From Tabrizicola soli (GTDB lineage: Bacteria; Pseudomonadota; Alphaproteobacteria; Rhodobacterales; Rhodobacteraceae), in NCBI RefSeq assembly GCF_015999335.1, contig NZ_JAEACP010000018.1, forward strand, positions 52,421 to 116,420: a stretch of DNA of 64,000 nucleotides, in the 5' to 3' direction. The notes beneath the pieces were generated by a model. That model was not told the origin of the DNA. It saw nothing but the letters and a program-made list of their open reading frames with translations, and made no database searches. How positions within the stretch are numbered: the first letter of the stretch is position 1; each line of letters opens with the position of its first letter. Positions 1 to 8,484 of the stretch are shown piece after piece. The position numbers and the translations under genes were made by a program.

Positions 1-1
1 C

Positions 2-580
2 TGGGACAAGGTGCCGCCAGGCCTGAGCGAGGCGAGCGGCCGCTTCGACCTGGCGCTGGCGGCGCTGGCCCAGGGGCCGGATGGCACGGTGGTGGGCGCG
101 CCCCGGATGCAGCATCTGCAGTCGGTCGCCGACCGCTATGGCAAGGATATCCTGCGCGCCACGCTGGACACGAGGGTCTCGCCCGCGCTGGTGCTGGCGG
201 TGATCGGGATCGAGAGCGCGGGGCGGACGGATGCGGTCAGCCATGCCGGGGCGGTCGGGCTGATGCAGCTGATCCCGGCGACGGCCAGGCGCTTCGGTGT
301 CGATGATTCGACCGATCCGGTGCAGAACATCGCGGGCGGGGTCGCCTACCTGGACTGGCTGATGCGCGAGTTCGACAACGACCCGCTGATGGTGCTGGCC
401 GCCTATAACGCGGGCGAGGGCGCGGTCCGGGCCAACCAGGGCGTGCCGCCCTATGCCGAGACGCGGGACTATGTGCCGAAGGTGCTGGCCGCCTGGCAGG
501 TGGCGCAGGGCCTCTGCCTGACGCCGCCCGAGCTGGTGACGGATCCCTGCATCTTCCGGGTGATGACGGCCGGCGGCTAG
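2..580 (+). CDS. Lytic transglycosylase, SLT domain (5'-truncated by window edge)
   Basis: The frame is open from base 2, so the GTG at 11 is probably internal and the true start lies outside the window. The visible ~190 residues hold a soluble-lytic-transglycosylase (lysozyme-like) domain: AVIGIESAGR with the catalytic Glu near visible residue 70, then GLMQLIPATA, an NI-AGGVAYL segment and AAYNAGEGAV. Enzymes of this family cleave the MurNAc-GlcNAc bond of periplasmic peptidoglycan, forming 1,6-anhydro ends. The tail after the domain contains two Cys that could pair in the periplasm. Any signal peptide is not visible. The downstream neighbour is an IS remnant, not an operon partner. Confidence 0.88.
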   Translation, partial: WDKVPPGLSEASGRFDLALAALAQGPDGTVVGAPRMQHLQSVADRYGKDILRATLDTRVSPALVLAVIGIESAGRTDAVSHAGAVGLMQLIPATARRFGVDDSTDPVQNIAGGVAYLDWLMREFDNDPLMVLAAYNAGEGAVRANQGVPPYAETRDYVPKVLAAWQVAQGLCLTPPELVTDPCIFRVMTAGG

Positions 581-597
581 GTCGTGGACCCATAGGC

Positions 598-815
598 TCG
601 CCGAAGTGCCGGAGCTTGGGAAGAGCCGCTCGACCGGGTTGCGCTGGCGGCAGCCCGCGCCCGCCCGCCCATCGCGTTGATCCTGGCGCCCAATCCACCA
701 CGAGAGCGCCCGAGGGCGTGATCCGCGCCCCTTTTGCCCGTGGCCGCCTGCTGGTGGGCCGGATGATCGAGCTGTCGATCGAGAACAGGCTGTCGGGCGA
801 TTTCTCGGCCAGTCC
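598..815 (-). pseudogene. IS5-family transposase remnant, frameshifted and internally deleted
   Basis: Reading the minus strand in all frames gives pieces of one transposase in the right order. They are IDSSIIR (near 760-780), AHQQAATGKRGADHALGRS plus RGGL in another frame (one base lost after IIR), then RQRNPVERLF and, after another shift, KLRHF (near 601-640). In intact IS5-type DDE transposases the GRSRGG stretch and the NPVERLF/KLRHF stretch are separated by roughly a hundred residues, so the middle of the catalytic domain is deleted. It fills most of the gene-free interval 581-960; I see nothing else there. It is a fossil and cannot make a product. Confidence 0.72.
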
Positions 816-960
816 CCGGCTGGACTGGCCGGGGCCGGGCTCGGCGGCCTTGTCTGACCAGGCCGCAACCCGCGACCTGTTGAGGCCCCTTGGCGCGGCC
901 CGCCGGGCGGGCGTCGATCTGCTGGAGTTCGGCGGCGGGGCGATCCGGCTGGTCCAGAGG

Positions 961-2394
961 TCAGCCCTTCGCGCCCTGGCCACGGGCATAGATGTCCTCG
1001 TAGCGGATGATGTCATCCTCGCCCAGGTAGCTGCCGGTCTGGATCTCGATCAGCACCACCGGGACGCGGCCGGGGTTCTCCATCCGGTGCACGGCGCCCA
1101 GCGGCACATAGACCGACTGGTTCTCGGTCAGAAGCCGCGCCTCGCCGTCGATCGTGACCCTGGCGGTGCCGGACACCACCACCCAATGCTCGGCCCGGTG
1201 GACATGGCTTTGCAGGCTCAGCGCCGCGCCGGGATGCACGACGATCCGCTTGACCTGGAAGCGGTCGCCGAGTGCCAGCGTCTCGAACCAGCCCCAGGGG
1301 CGATGGTCGCGCGGAAAGATCTCGGCCTGGCGCGCGCCCCTTTGCTTCAGCGCGGCGACCGCCTCCTTCACTTCCTGCGTGCGCGAGCGGTCGGCGACCA
1401 GCACCGCGTCGGGCATGGCGACGACCACGGTATCGCTCAGCCCGATCCCCATGACATGCATCGCCTCGGTCTCGGACCAGATCAGGCTGCCCGAGCAATC
1501 CATCGTGGTGACGGCGCCATGCGTGGCCAGGCCCTGCACCTCGGCCGCGCGCCAGACCGCGTTCCAGTCGCCAAGGTCGGACCAGGCGCCGTCGAAGGGC
1601 ACCACGTCCAGGTTGTCCGCCCTTTCCATCACCGCGAAATCGACCGAGATGTCGCGCGCCTTCTCCCAGGGGCCGGCGGCCAGGCGCAGGAAGCCCAGGT
1701 CCGCCCGCGCCTCCCGCACGGCTTCGGCCACCGGGGCCAGAAGTTCCGGCGCATGCGCCTCGAAGGCGGCTTTCAGGGCGGCGGCCGACATCAGGAAGAT
1801 GCCCGCGTTCCACAGATAGCGTCCCTCGGCCAGCATCGCGGCGGCGCGTTCGGCGCAGGGCTTCTCGACGAAGCGGACCAGCGGCTGCGCCCGGCCGCTT
1901 TCGGGCAGGGCCGAGAGTTCAAGCCAGCCATAGCCGGTCTCGGGCCGGTCGGGCCGGATGCCGAAGGTGACGATCCGGCCCGCCTGCGCCTGCGGCATCC
2001 CGGCGGCCACGGCGGCGCGAAAGGCCTCGCGGTCCGGGATCTCGTGGTCGGTCGGCATGACCAGCATCAGCGCCCCGGGGTCCGAGGCCAGAAGCTGCAG
2101 CGCCGCCGCCAGGATCGCCGGCGCGGTGTTGCGAGGCGAAGGCTCGATCAGCACCGCGCCGGGGTCGATCCCGGCATGGGCCAGCTGCTCGGTCACGATG
2201 AAGCGGAAGTCGGAATTGGTGACCACGACCGGCGCCGCGACCCCCGGCGTCCCCGCCATCCGCGCCGCCGCCGCCTGGAACAGCGTCGTCTCGCCGGTCA
2301 GCGGCACGAACTGCTTGGGAAAGCTCTTGCGCGACAGCGGCCAGAGCCGCGTGCCGGAGCCGCCGCACAGCAGGATGGGATGAAGCTCTGGCAT
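961..2394 (-). CDS. manC: Mannose-1-phosphate guanylyltransferase / mannose-6-phosphate isomerase
   Basis: Bifunctional type II phosphomannose isomerase/GDP-mannose pyrophosphorylase of 477 aa, the usual family length. The N-terminal nucleotidyltransferase domain opens with LLCGGSGTRLWPLSR (residues ~8-22) followed by KSFPKQF. The C-terminal ~120 residues form the cupin isomerase domain (RPWGWFETL, VHPGAALSLQSHVHRAEHW). It makes GDP-mannose for exopolysaccharide, LPS or glycoprotein synthesis in the cytoplasm. I chose the ATG at 2394, which places the nucleotide-binding loop at residue 10 as in homologues; an upstream in-frame extension lacks family similarity. No other polysaccharide gene adjoins it. 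Confidence 0.93.
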   Translation of the reverse strand: MPELHPILLCGGSGTRLWPLSRKSFPKQFVPLTGETTLFQAAAARMAGTPGVAAPVVVTNSDFRFIVTEQLAHAGIDPGAVLIEPSPRNTAPAILAAALQLLASDPGALMLVMPTDHEIPDREAFRAAVAAGMPQAQAGRIVTFGIRPDRPETGYGWLELSALPESGRAQPLVRFVEKPCAERAAAMLAEGRYLWNAGIFLMSAAALKAAFEAHAPELLAPVAEAVREARADLGFLRLAAGPWEKARDISVDFAVMERADNLDVVPFDGAWSDLGDWNAVWRAAEVQGLATHGAVTTMDCSGSLIWSETEAMHVMGIGLSDTVVVAMPDAVLVADRSRTQEVKEAVAALKQRGARQAEIFPRDHRPWGWFETLALGDRFQVKRIVVHPGAALSLQSHVHRAEHWVVVSGTARVTIDGEARLLTENQSVYVPLGAVHRMENPGRVPVVLIEIQTGSYLGEDDIIRYEDIYARGQGAKG

Positions 2395-2533
2395 TGGACG
2401 ATCCGCTCCACGGGGTTCCTGACATCCCGGCGATGTTAAAGCGGAAGGCAGGCAGTTCAATGGAATAACCGTGGAAGGATCGGGGCAGGGCCCCGGATGC
2501 CGGACGCCCGGCCGGCCGGGCGTCCGGTTCCCG

Positions 2534-2908
2534 TCAGGCCCGGCGCAGCAGGTTGGTCAGCCACAGAAGCGCGCCCACCAGGATCGCGCCCTCGAAGATC
2601 GGAAAGATCGGCCCGATCGTCTCGGCCGGGACGCTGCCGCTCATCATCAGGAACAGCCCGATCAAGAGGCCGAGGCTGCCCAGCTGGTGCAGCCAGAAAT
2701 GCAGCCGGGGCAGCAGCCCCTCGGCCAGCGCCGGGATCAGCCGGTAGGCCAGCCCGAAGACCGTCATCAGGGTGAAGCCCAGCAGGTTGATATGTGCATG
2801 CACCGGCGCAAGTTCGTGTTTGCCGCTGGCCCCCATGTATGAGCCGAGGAGAATGCCGATCAGAAGATAGACCGCACCCGTCAGAAGAAATCCGCGCGAG
2901 ATGTTCAT
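2534..2908 (-). CDS. Small four-helix membrane protein, heme-copper-oxidase-like
   Basis: A 124-aa integral membrane protein with about four hydrophobic segments (residues ~7-25, 38-58, 70-90, 100-120). The second segment contains PVHAHINLLGFTLMTVFGLAYR, and two further His lie in the third (LHFWLHQLG). This His pattern resembles helices of cytochrome oxidase subunit I or NorB-like proteins, but the protein is far too short to be an oxidase subunit by itself. Similar short proteins recur in Rhodobacterales, often under uninformative names. Function unknown; a heme- or quinone-associated membrane role is only inference. It stands alone, 77 bp from the next leftward gene. Confidence 0.75.
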   Translation of the reverse strand: MNISRGFLLTGAVYLLIGILLGSYMGASGKHELAPVHAHINLLGFTLMTVFGLAYRLIPALAEGLLPRLHFWLHQLGSLGLLIGLFLMMSGSVPAETIGPIFPIFEGAILVGALLWLTNLLRRA

Positions 2909-2985
2909 GTCCGTCCCTTTGGAAAATGCGGGTCTTCCTGCCCGCGGCGACAGGGTAGACCCTTCGCCGCCCGCACCAAAGAGAA

Positions 2986-3363
2986 TTATTCCAATTCTTG
3001 AATTGGACGGTCCCGCAGCGCCGCCAGCGCCGCGCGGGTAGAGGTCACGACATGGGCGAAGCGGTCGCCGCCAAGATGCACCCCGCCGTACCAGCGGGTG
3101 ACCACGACGATTTGATCGACCAGCCCCTCGCGCTCCAGCATCTTCAGGATCACCGCCCCGGCGCCCGCCTCGCCGTCGTCGCCCTTCAGCGGACCCTCGC
3201 CCGACAGGACCGCGGCCCAGCTGTGATGGGTGGCCTTGGCGAACTTGCGCCTCTGCCGCAGGGTGGCGAGGAAAGCCTCGATCCCGGCCCGGCCCCGCAC
3301 CGGGCCGGCCGAGGCCGCATAACGCGAACCGCGGTCGCGCAGGATGTCTTCCAGGACGATCAT
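2986..3363 (-). CDS. IMPACT/YigZ family protein (UPF0029)
   Basis: A 125-aa single-domain member of the YigZ/IMPACT family. The diagnostic features are FAKATHHSWAAVL, DDGEAGAGAVILKMLE and VVVTRWYGGVHLGGDRF, which cover the RWYGG-LG signature. It lacks the C-terminal ferredoxin-like domain of full-length YigZ, which is common in alphaproteobacteria. Family members are linked to translation or nucleic-acid binding (eukaryotic IMPACT modulates GCN2), but the bacterial role is not established. The ATG at 3363 is the first start in frame. The last codons include an AATTCTTGAATT palindrome that I regard as coincidental. Confidence 0.86.
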   Translation of the reverse strand: MIVLEDILRDRGSRYAASAGPVRGRAGIEAFLATLRQRRKFAKATHHSWAAVLSGEGPLKGDDGEAGAGAVILKMLEREGLVDQIVVVTRWYGGVHLGGDRFAHVVTSTRAALAALRDRPIQELE

Positions 3364-3499
3364 CGGGCGATACTGCCACGGCGCGCGGCGGGATGCAGCC
3401 CCCCTCGGGGGAAAGGGCGGCGCCCGACCGGGATGCGGTCAGGCGCCGCAGGTCATGCGCGGGGCCAAGGGAAGAAGCCCGGGAAAACGCGCAAGGAAT

Positions 3500-3751
3500 T
3501 CACGAGACGAGGGCCTCGATCCGGGCCTTGTTCGGGCAGAAGCCGGGCATCGAGCTCGCACTCGCCGAACGCGCCAGCCAGGCCTCGCAATCGGCGCTCC
3601 GGCGGCAGGCGGCGCAGCGGGTGACCAGATCCTCCAGCTCGTCGCGCTGCAGCCAGCCCTCGACCACCGCGCGCGGCAGGTTCACGCCCGAGATGCGCGC
3701 CATTCCCCTTGTCAGCCACCAGGCTTTCGGTGCTTCCGGATACCCGATCAT
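3500..3751 (-). CDS. DUF6455 family small cysteine protein
   Basis: An 83-aa soluble protein with the pattern typical of the Rhodobacterales DUF6455 group: an N-terminal helix ending in GVNLPRAVVEGWLQRDEL, then CAACRRSADCEAWLARS and a final FCPNKARIEAL. Four Cys (three in the central cluster, one in FCPN) suggest metal or redox function, but no activity is established. I chose the ATG at 3751; an in-frame start seven codons upstream is also possible. A TTGAC-N4-ATCAA sequence resembling an FNR/Dnr site lies 52-65 bp upstream (3803-3816), which would fit oxygen- or NO-responsive expression if real. Confidence 0.72.
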   Translation of the reverse strand: MIGYPEAPKAWWLTRGMARISGVNLPRAVVEGWLQRDELEDLVTRCAACRRSADCEAWLARSASASSMPGFCPNKARIEALVS

Positions 3752-3802
3752 CCTCGACCCCTCCATCTGCAATCAGGATGCGCCGGTATGACCTTCCCTG
3801 CC

Positions 3803-3816
3803 TTGACGCAGATCAA
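3803..3816 (-). promoter_or_regulatory. FNR/Dnr-like box upstream of the DUF6455 gene
   Basis: TTGACGCAGATCAA matches the TTGAT-N4-ATCAA pattern of FNR/FnrL/Dnr sites with one half-site mismatch. It lies 52-65 bp upstream of the start at 3751, a plausible activator distance, and overlaps the stop codon of the upstream protease gene. One match in 64 kb is weak evidence. Confidence 0.35.
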
Positions 3817-4523
3817 GTGCCGCGCAACCGGCGCACCGTCGCCAGCACCATCGCCTTGCGCTCGGCATTCGGCGGATGCGAGCCGAGGAAGCGGTCGCCG
3901 GGATCGGGCAGCCGGTCGAAGAAGCCGGTGCCGCGCAGCGGATCGTAGCCGGCGAGAAGGGCGATCTCGGCCCCCATCGCATCGGCCTCCAGCTCGAAAT
4001 CCCTGGAGTAGCCCCGCGCCGCGACCTCGGCCCCCATATCCTGCGCCGCCCGCACCTCGTCCGGCGTCAGCCCGCTGGCCTGGGCCAGCACCCCGGCCAA
4101 GAGCGCGCCGGACAGCGCCTGGTCCTTGCGGCGCGGGATATGGCCCGCGATGTGATGCGCCGCCTCGTGGCCCAGGACGAAGGCCAGCTCGTCGGCGTTG
4201 CGCGCATCGCCGATCAGCGCCAGCGTGAAGCCGATCACCGGCCGGCCGTAGCTGTCCAGCGTCTGGAAGGCATTTGGCGGCTGGCCCGGCCGGTCGTCCA
4301 CCACGATGCGGAAGTCGCAATTCCCCGCCACGCCGCGCGCCCGGCACTGCGCCTCGGCCACCGGCTCGACCCGGGCCACCACCGTGAGGAAGCTCCTTGC
4401 CGCATCCTCGGCGGCAAGACGCGGGGCAGGGGGCTCGGCCATCGGGACGGCGGGGGGCGGGGAATAGGCCGGCACGCAGCCGCCCAGCGAAACCAGCAGG
4501 GCGGCGATCAGGGGCAGGCGCAT
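3813..4523 (-). CDS. M48-family zinc metalloprotease lipoprotein
   Basis: A 236-aa secreted protein. The N-terminus is a lipoprotein signal (hydrophobic residues 4-13 then SLGGC, predicted lipidated Cys near residue 16). The catalytic core shows the zinc-binding HExxH (LGHEAAHHIAGH, residues ~118-129) and a downstream glutamate in RDFELEADAMGA, as in M48 peptidases of the LoiP/YcaL type. C-terminal SHPPNAERKAMV is also typical. Such enzymes degrade misfolded or misassembled outer-envelope proteins in the periplasm. I used the ATG at 4523 because it starts exactly at the signal peptide. Confidence 0.9.
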   Translation of the reverse strand: MRLPLIAALLVSLGGCVPAYSPPPAVPMAEPPAPRLAAEDAARSFLTVVARVEPVAEAQCRARGVAGNCDFRIVVDDRPGQPPNAFQTLDSYGRPVIGFTLALIGDARNADELAFVLGHEAAHHIAGHIPRRKDQALSGALLAGVLAQASGLTPDEVRAAQDMGAEVAARGYSRDFELEADAMGAEIALLAGYDPLRGTGFFDRLPDPGDRFLGSHPPNAERKAMVLATVRRLRGT

Positions 4524-4638
4524 CGGAAAACCTCGGTCGGGGACGGCGGCAGGGTAGCAAATCGCCCGGCGGGGGAAAGCCCGCCTCACGCAGCTGTCAT
4601 GCCTTGCCGGGCGCGGCCCATGGCGCTAGCCTTCCCCC

Positions 4639-4881
4639 ATGTTCACCATCGAGCACGAATTCGACGCCACCGTGATCACCCTCGTCGACGACGGCGAGGA
4701 ATTGCCGCTGATCGAGGATGTGACGATCGCCGCCTTCGAGGATTGCGTGACCCTGGAACAGCTCGATCCCCGCACCGAGGAGGTGTCGCGGATCACCCTG
4801 TCGCTCAGCCAGGTCCGCGACCTCGCCGCTGCGCTGAACCTGCCCGAGGGCAGCTACCGGCTGGAACGCAAGCCGGACTAG
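4639..4881 (+). CDS. Conserved hypothetical protein
   Basis: An 80-aa acidic soluble protein (N-terminus MFTIEHEFDATVITLVDDG) without signal peptide or membrane segment. The pattern of beta-strand-like hydrophobic stretches ending in LSLSQVRDLAAALNLPEGSYRLER resembles small single-domain proteins common in Rhodobacterales, but I recognise no functional family. It diverges from the M48 protease gene and its last four bases overlap the 3' end of the convergent DUF167 gene. Confidence 0.72.
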   Translation: MFTIEHEFDATVITLVDDGEELPLIEDVTIAAFEDCVTLEQLDPRTEEVSRITLSLSQVRDLAAALNLPEGSYRLERKPD

Positions 4882-5126
4882 TCCAGCCGGAACAGCTTGT
4901 CCCGCGCCGTGGCCCCCCGCAGCAGCGTCAGCCGCGACTTGGCCACGCCAAGGGCCCGCGCCAGCGCCACCCGGGCGGCCTCGGTCGCGCGGCCGGCCTC
5001 GGGCACCTCGGTCACGGCGATGCGGATGACCCCGCCGGCCAGCTCCAGCCCGGCGCGGCGGGCGTTCGGGGTGACGCGGACGGCGAAGGTCGCGCCGGGC
5101 AGGGCGAGGTGCGAGAGGTCGGACAT
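4878..5126 (-). CDS. DUF167/YggU family protein
   Basis: An 82-aa protein of the YggU (UPF0235, DUF167) family. Visible signatures are FAVRVTPNARRAG near the start, AVTEVPEAGRATEAARVALARALGV in the middle and a C-terminal SRLTLLRGATARDKLFRLD, where the strand-helix-LxxG pattern matches the family. Biochemical function is unknown. The start at 5126 is an ATG directly before the domain. It overlaps the convergent upstream gene by four bases. A pair of TTCGAA-centred palindromes lies just upstream (5165-5208). Confidence 0.85.
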   Translation of the reverse strand: MSDLSHLALPGATFAVRVTPNARRAGLELAGGVIRIAVTEVPEAGRATEAARVALARALGVAKSRLTLLRGATARDKLFRLD

Positions 5127-5164
5127 GCGGGAGTGGTGGCCCGGGCACTCCGCCGGGGCAAGGG

Positions 5165-5208
5165 CAAAAGTTTTCGAAAAATTTTGCAAAATCCTTCGAA
5201 GGATTTTG
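5165..5208. repeat. TTCGAA double palindrome, copy 1
   Basis: Two back-to-back 22-bp palindromes: 5165-5186, an imperfect one centred on TTTTCGAAAA, and 5187-5208, a perfect one centred on CCTTCGAAGG. The same two units in swapped order occur at 13580-13623. This copy sits between divergently transcribed genes, so it cannot be a terminator for either. Confidence 0.8.
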
Positions 5209-5285
5209 GCCCCCGGCCGCCCCCGCGCGTCCCTCTGGCCAGCGGCGCGCCCGCCACATAGGCTGCCCGCAAAGGGAGACACGCC

Positions 5286-6389
5286 ATGACCACCGCCTTC
5301 TTCACCGACGAACGCTGCTTCTGGCACGGCGGCGGCAACTATGCCTTCACCCTTCCGGTCGGGGGCTTGGTGCAGCCCCTGGCCGGGGGCCTGCCCGAGA
5401 ACCCCGAGACCAAACGCCGCCTGCGGAACCTGGTCGAGGTCACCGGCCTTGCCCGCCACCTCGCGGTCCAAAGCGCCGATCCCGCGACCGAAGCCGACCT
5501 CCGCCGCGTCCATCCCGAAAGCTATCTCTCGGCCTTCAGGGCGCTCTCCGACGCGGGCGGGGGCGAGCTTGGCCTGCGCACCCCCTTCGGCAAGGGCGGC
5601 TACGAGATCGCGGCGCTTTCGGCCGGCCTTGCGACCGCTGCCCTGCGCGCCGTCCTCACCGGCGCGGCCGCCAATGCCTATGCGCTGTCCCGCCCGCCGG
5701 GGCATCATTGCACCACGGATTTCCCCAATGGTTTCTGCCTGCTGAACAACATCGCCGTGGCGATCCGGGCGGCCCAGGCCGAAGGTCTTGCGCGCCGGGT
5801 CGCCGTGGTGGACTGGGACGTCCATCACGGCAACGGGACCGAGGCGATCTTCTGGGACGACCCGGATGTGCTGACGATCAGCCTGCACCAGGAGCACAAC
5901 TATCCGCTCGATACCGGCGGGGTCGAGGCGCAGGGCGGCCCGAACGCCCCCGGCGCCAACCTCAACCTGCCGCTGCCGCCCGGTTGCGGCCACCAGGCCT
6001 ATCTGCACGCGATGGAGCGGGTGGTCCTGCCCGCCCTGCACCGCTTCCGCCCCGACGCGATCGTGGTCGCCTGCGGCTATGACGCCTCGGCCGTCGATCC
6101 CCTGGGCCGGATGCTCTGCACCGCCGGGACCTTCCGCCTGATGACCCGCCAGCTGATGCGGGCGGCCGACGCGCTCTGCGATGGCCGCCTCGTCCTGGTG
6201 CACGAGGGCGGCTATTCCGAGGTCCATGTCCCCTTCTGCGGCCATGCCGTGCTGGAGGAACTGTCCGCCGCACCCGTCAGCGCCCCCGATCCCCTGGCCC
6301 CGACGCTGGAGAAACGCCAGCCCGACGCCCGCTTCGACGCCTTCGCCCGCGGCTGGATCGAGGGGGCCGCCCGCGCGCTGGGGTTCTGA
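5286..6389 (+). CDS. Histone deacetylase family (class II-like) amidohydrolase
   Basis: A 367-aa member of the HDAC/acetoin-utilisation/acetylpolyamine amidohydrolase superfamily. The zinc-site motifs are all present: RPPGHHCT (tandem His, ~residues 137-144), VAVVDWDVHHGNGTEAIF (Asp and His ligands, ~173-190) and the later GYDAS; VHEGGYS near residue 302 completes the site. Bacterial relatives deacetylate polyamines or other small acetylated amines, and some act on acetyl-lysine. The substrate here cannot be read from sequence. It is preceded by AAGGGAGA, a reasonable ribosome site before the ATG. It stands alone between repeat copy 1 and the AsmA gene. Confidence 0.9.
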   Translation: MTTAFFTDERCFWHGGGNYAFTLPVGGLVQPLAGGLPENPETKRRLRNLVEVTGLARHLAVQSADPATEADLRRVHPESYLSAFRALSDAGGGELGLRTPFGKGGYEIAALSAGLATAALRAVLTGAAANAYALSRPPGHHCTTDFPNGFCLLNNIAVAIRAAQAEGLARRVAVVDWDVHHGNGTEAIFWDDPDVLTISLHQEHNYPLDTGGVEAQGGPNAPGANLNLPLPPGCGHQAYLHAMERVVLPALHRFRPDAIVVACGYDASAVDPLGRMLCTAGTFRLMTRQLMRAADALCDGRLVLVHEGGYSEVHVPFCGHAVLEELSAAPVSAPDPLAPTLEKRQPDARFDAFARGWIEGAARALGF

Positions 6390-6488
6390 CGCTCTCGGCC
6401 ATTTGATGCCACGCGCCCGGCGGCTGCTTGGCAATCCGGCGCGGCGGGGCCTATTCTGGAGCAAAGCAAGAAAATCCGGAGGGCGGGC

Positions 6489-8480
6489 ATGCGCTGGATC
6501 ATCCGTGTCGGACTGGGACTGGCGGTTCTGGTCCTTCTGGCGCTGGGCCTCACGGCCATGGTGCCGTCCGAGCGCGTGGCCGCCGCCGCCGGCGCGCAAT
6601 TCGAAAGCCTGACCGGGCGCAAGCTGGTGCTGCAGGGCGAGGTCCGGCCGCGCTTCTGGCCCAATCTCGGCGTCACCACCGGCCCGGTCAGCATCGCCAA
6701 CGCCGACTGGGCACAGGGCGAGGCACCGCTCTTCACCGCCGAAAGCCTGTCGATCGACGTCAATTTCGGCGCCCTCTTCGGCGGCGAGGTCCACATCCTC
6801 GGCCTCTCCGCCGACCGGCCGCAACTGAACCTGGAACGCAGCCCCGAGGGCCGGGCGAACTGGGTGTTCCAGGCGCAGGGCGACGGCACCGTCCCCGCCG
6901 CCGCCCCCGCCTTCACCCTGGACGAGGGCCGGATCACCGGCGGCAGCATCCGCTTCGACGACCGGCAGTCGGGCCGGGTGATCGCGCTGGATGCCGTCGA
7001 GGGACGGCTCTCGATCCCCGAGGTCTCGGGGCCCTTCACCCTGTCCGCGACCGGGCTTTCCGGCGGGCAGAAGGTGGCGCTCGACCTTTCCGGCGGGGTG
7101 TTCTCGACCTTCGCCATGGGGCGCGTGGTGCCGCTCCGGCTGGCCCTCGCGGCCGGCGGCTCGCGGCTCGACTTCGACGGGCGCGGCGGGATCGCCCCCC
7201 TGGTCGCCGAAGGCGCGCTGCGGGCAAACCTCGCCGATCTGCCGGCGCTGGGCGGGCTTCTGGGCACCGCGCTTGCCGCCCCCGCGCCCGGCCTCGGGCA
7301 GAAGGCGCTGACCGTCGCGGGCAAGCTCACGCTGGACGGCACCGGCACCGCCTTCCTGCGCGGGGCCGAGATCCTGGCCGATGACAATCGCCTGACCGGC
7401 GACCTCGACCTGCGCCCCGGCGAGGCGCGGCCCAAGCTCTCGGCCGAACTGGCCGCCGCCCCGATCCGCATCGTCCCCGGGGGCGGCATGGGCGATGGCG
7501 ACGCGGGCGGGATGCAGGCCGCCGGCTGGCCCGAGGCCGAGATCGACGTCGGCGCCCTGGCCGCGATGGATGCCGAGATCGCGCTTTCCGCGCCCTCGAT
7601 CGACCTCGGCGTCCTGACCCTCGGCGCGACCCGCGCGGTGATCACCGTCGAGCGGGCGCGGGCGGTGTTCGACATCCGGCAGATGGAGGCCTATGGCGGC
7701 TCGGTCACCGGCGACTTCGTGGTCAACGGCCGCGGCGGCCTCTCGGTCGGCGGCAGGCTGGCCCTGGCCGGGATCCAGACCCAGCCGCTCCTGTCCGACC
7801 TCGCGGGCTATGACCGCCTGCTCTCGACCGGCAATCTGGAGCTGAAATTCCTCGGCGTCGGCAATTCCATCGCCGCGATCATGGCCAGCCTCGAAGGCGA
7901 GGGCGCGCTGGAACTGGGCAAGGGCGAGCTTCGCGGCCTCGACATCGGCGGCATGCTGCGCACACTGGACACGGGCTATGTCGGCGAGGGGCAGAAGACG
8001 ATCTTCGACGGCCTGGCCGGGACCTTCACCATGGCCGAAGGCGTGCTGACCAACCGCGACCTGAAACTGGTCGCCCCCTATCTCACCGCCTCGGGCGCGG
8101 GCGAGATCGGCCTTGGCGCCCGCACCCTCGACTACCGCATCCGCCCGACCGCGCTCGCGGCCGAGGACGGGACCGGCGGCGTGATGGTGCCGCTTCTGAT
8201 CACCGGCCCCTGGGCCGCGCCCCGCTTCCGGCTGGATCTGGAAAGCATCGCCCGCGAGAAGATGGAGGCCGAGGCCAAAGCCGCCGCGGAACGCGCGGCC
8301 GAAGCGGCAAAGGCGGCCGAAGCGGCGGCGAAGGCGGAACTCGAACAGCGCCTGAAGGACGAGCTCGGCGTCGAGGTCGCCCCGGAGGAGAGCACCGGCG
8401 ATGCCGCGATCCGCGGCGCGACCGAGGCGCTGGAAGACCAGGCCCGCAAGGCGCTGGAGGAGATCCTGCGCGGCGAGTAG
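6489..8480 (+). CDS. AsmA family inner-membrane protein
   Basis: A 663-aa protein with one N-terminal membrane anchor (residues ~4-24) and a long periplasmic part. The N-terminal AsmA domain is clear: LTGRKLVLQGEVRPRFWP, VTTGPVSIANADWA, and NLERSPEGRANWVF. The C-terminal AsmA_2-like half contains SIAAIMASLEGEGALELGKGEL and RDLKLVAPYLTASGAGEIGLG. The family forms bridge-like beta-groove proteins implicated in phospholipid transport to and homeostasis of the outer membrane. Residues ~595-630 are an Ala/Glu-rich helix that is probably a coiled coil and makes the tail longer than usual. The stop is four bases from the convergent gcrA stop. Confidence 0.9.
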   Translation: MRWIIRVGLGLAVLVLLALGLTAMVPSERVAAAAGAQFESLTGRKLVLQGEVRPRFWPNLGVTTGPVSIANADWAQGEAPLFTAESLSIDVNFGALFGGEVHILGLSADRPQLNLERSPEGRANWVFQAQGDGTVPAAAPAFTLDEGRITGGSIRFDDRQSGRVIALDAVEGRLSIPEVSGPFTLSATGLSGGQKVALDLSGGVFSTFAMGRVVPLRLALAAGGSRLDFDGRGGIAPLVAEGALRANLADLPALGGLLGTALAAPAPGLGQKALTVAGKLTLDGTGTAFLRGAEILADDNRLTGDLDLRPGEARPKLSAELAAAPIRIVPGGGMGDGDAGGMQAAGWPEAEIDVGALAAMDAEIALSAPSIDLGVLTLGATRAVITVERARAVFDIRQMEAYGGSVTGDFVVNGRGGLSVGGRLALAGIQTQPLLSDLAGYDRLLSTGNLELKFLGVGNSIAAIMASLEGEGALELGKGELRGLDIGGMLRTLDTGYVGEGQKTIFDGLAGTFTMAEGVLTNRDLKLVAPYLTASGAGEIGLGARTLDYRIRPTALAAEDGTGGVMVPLLITGPWAAPRFRLDLESIAREKMEAEAKAAAERAAEAAKAAEAAAKAELEQRLKDELGVEVAPEESTGDAAIRGATEALEDQARKALEEILRGE

Positions 8481-8484
8481 GGCC

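Noticed and set aside
616..2439. 607-codon open frame antisense to manC
   Set aside because: Translation is low complexity (Arg/Gly/His/Asp rich) with no domain. It mirrors the codon bias of the opposite-strand manC, a normal effect in high-GC DNA.
2990..3005. CCAATT-CTTG-AATTGG palindrome
   Set aside because: It is within the last codons of the IMPACT-family gene (reading IQELE) and has no gene start at operator distance in a useful orientation.
4878..6824. 648-codon leftward frame that runs through yggU and antisense to the HDAC-like gene
   Set aside because: Only its last 82 codons (DUF167) are meaningful; the rest is a shadow of the HDAC-like gene and contains the double palindrome.
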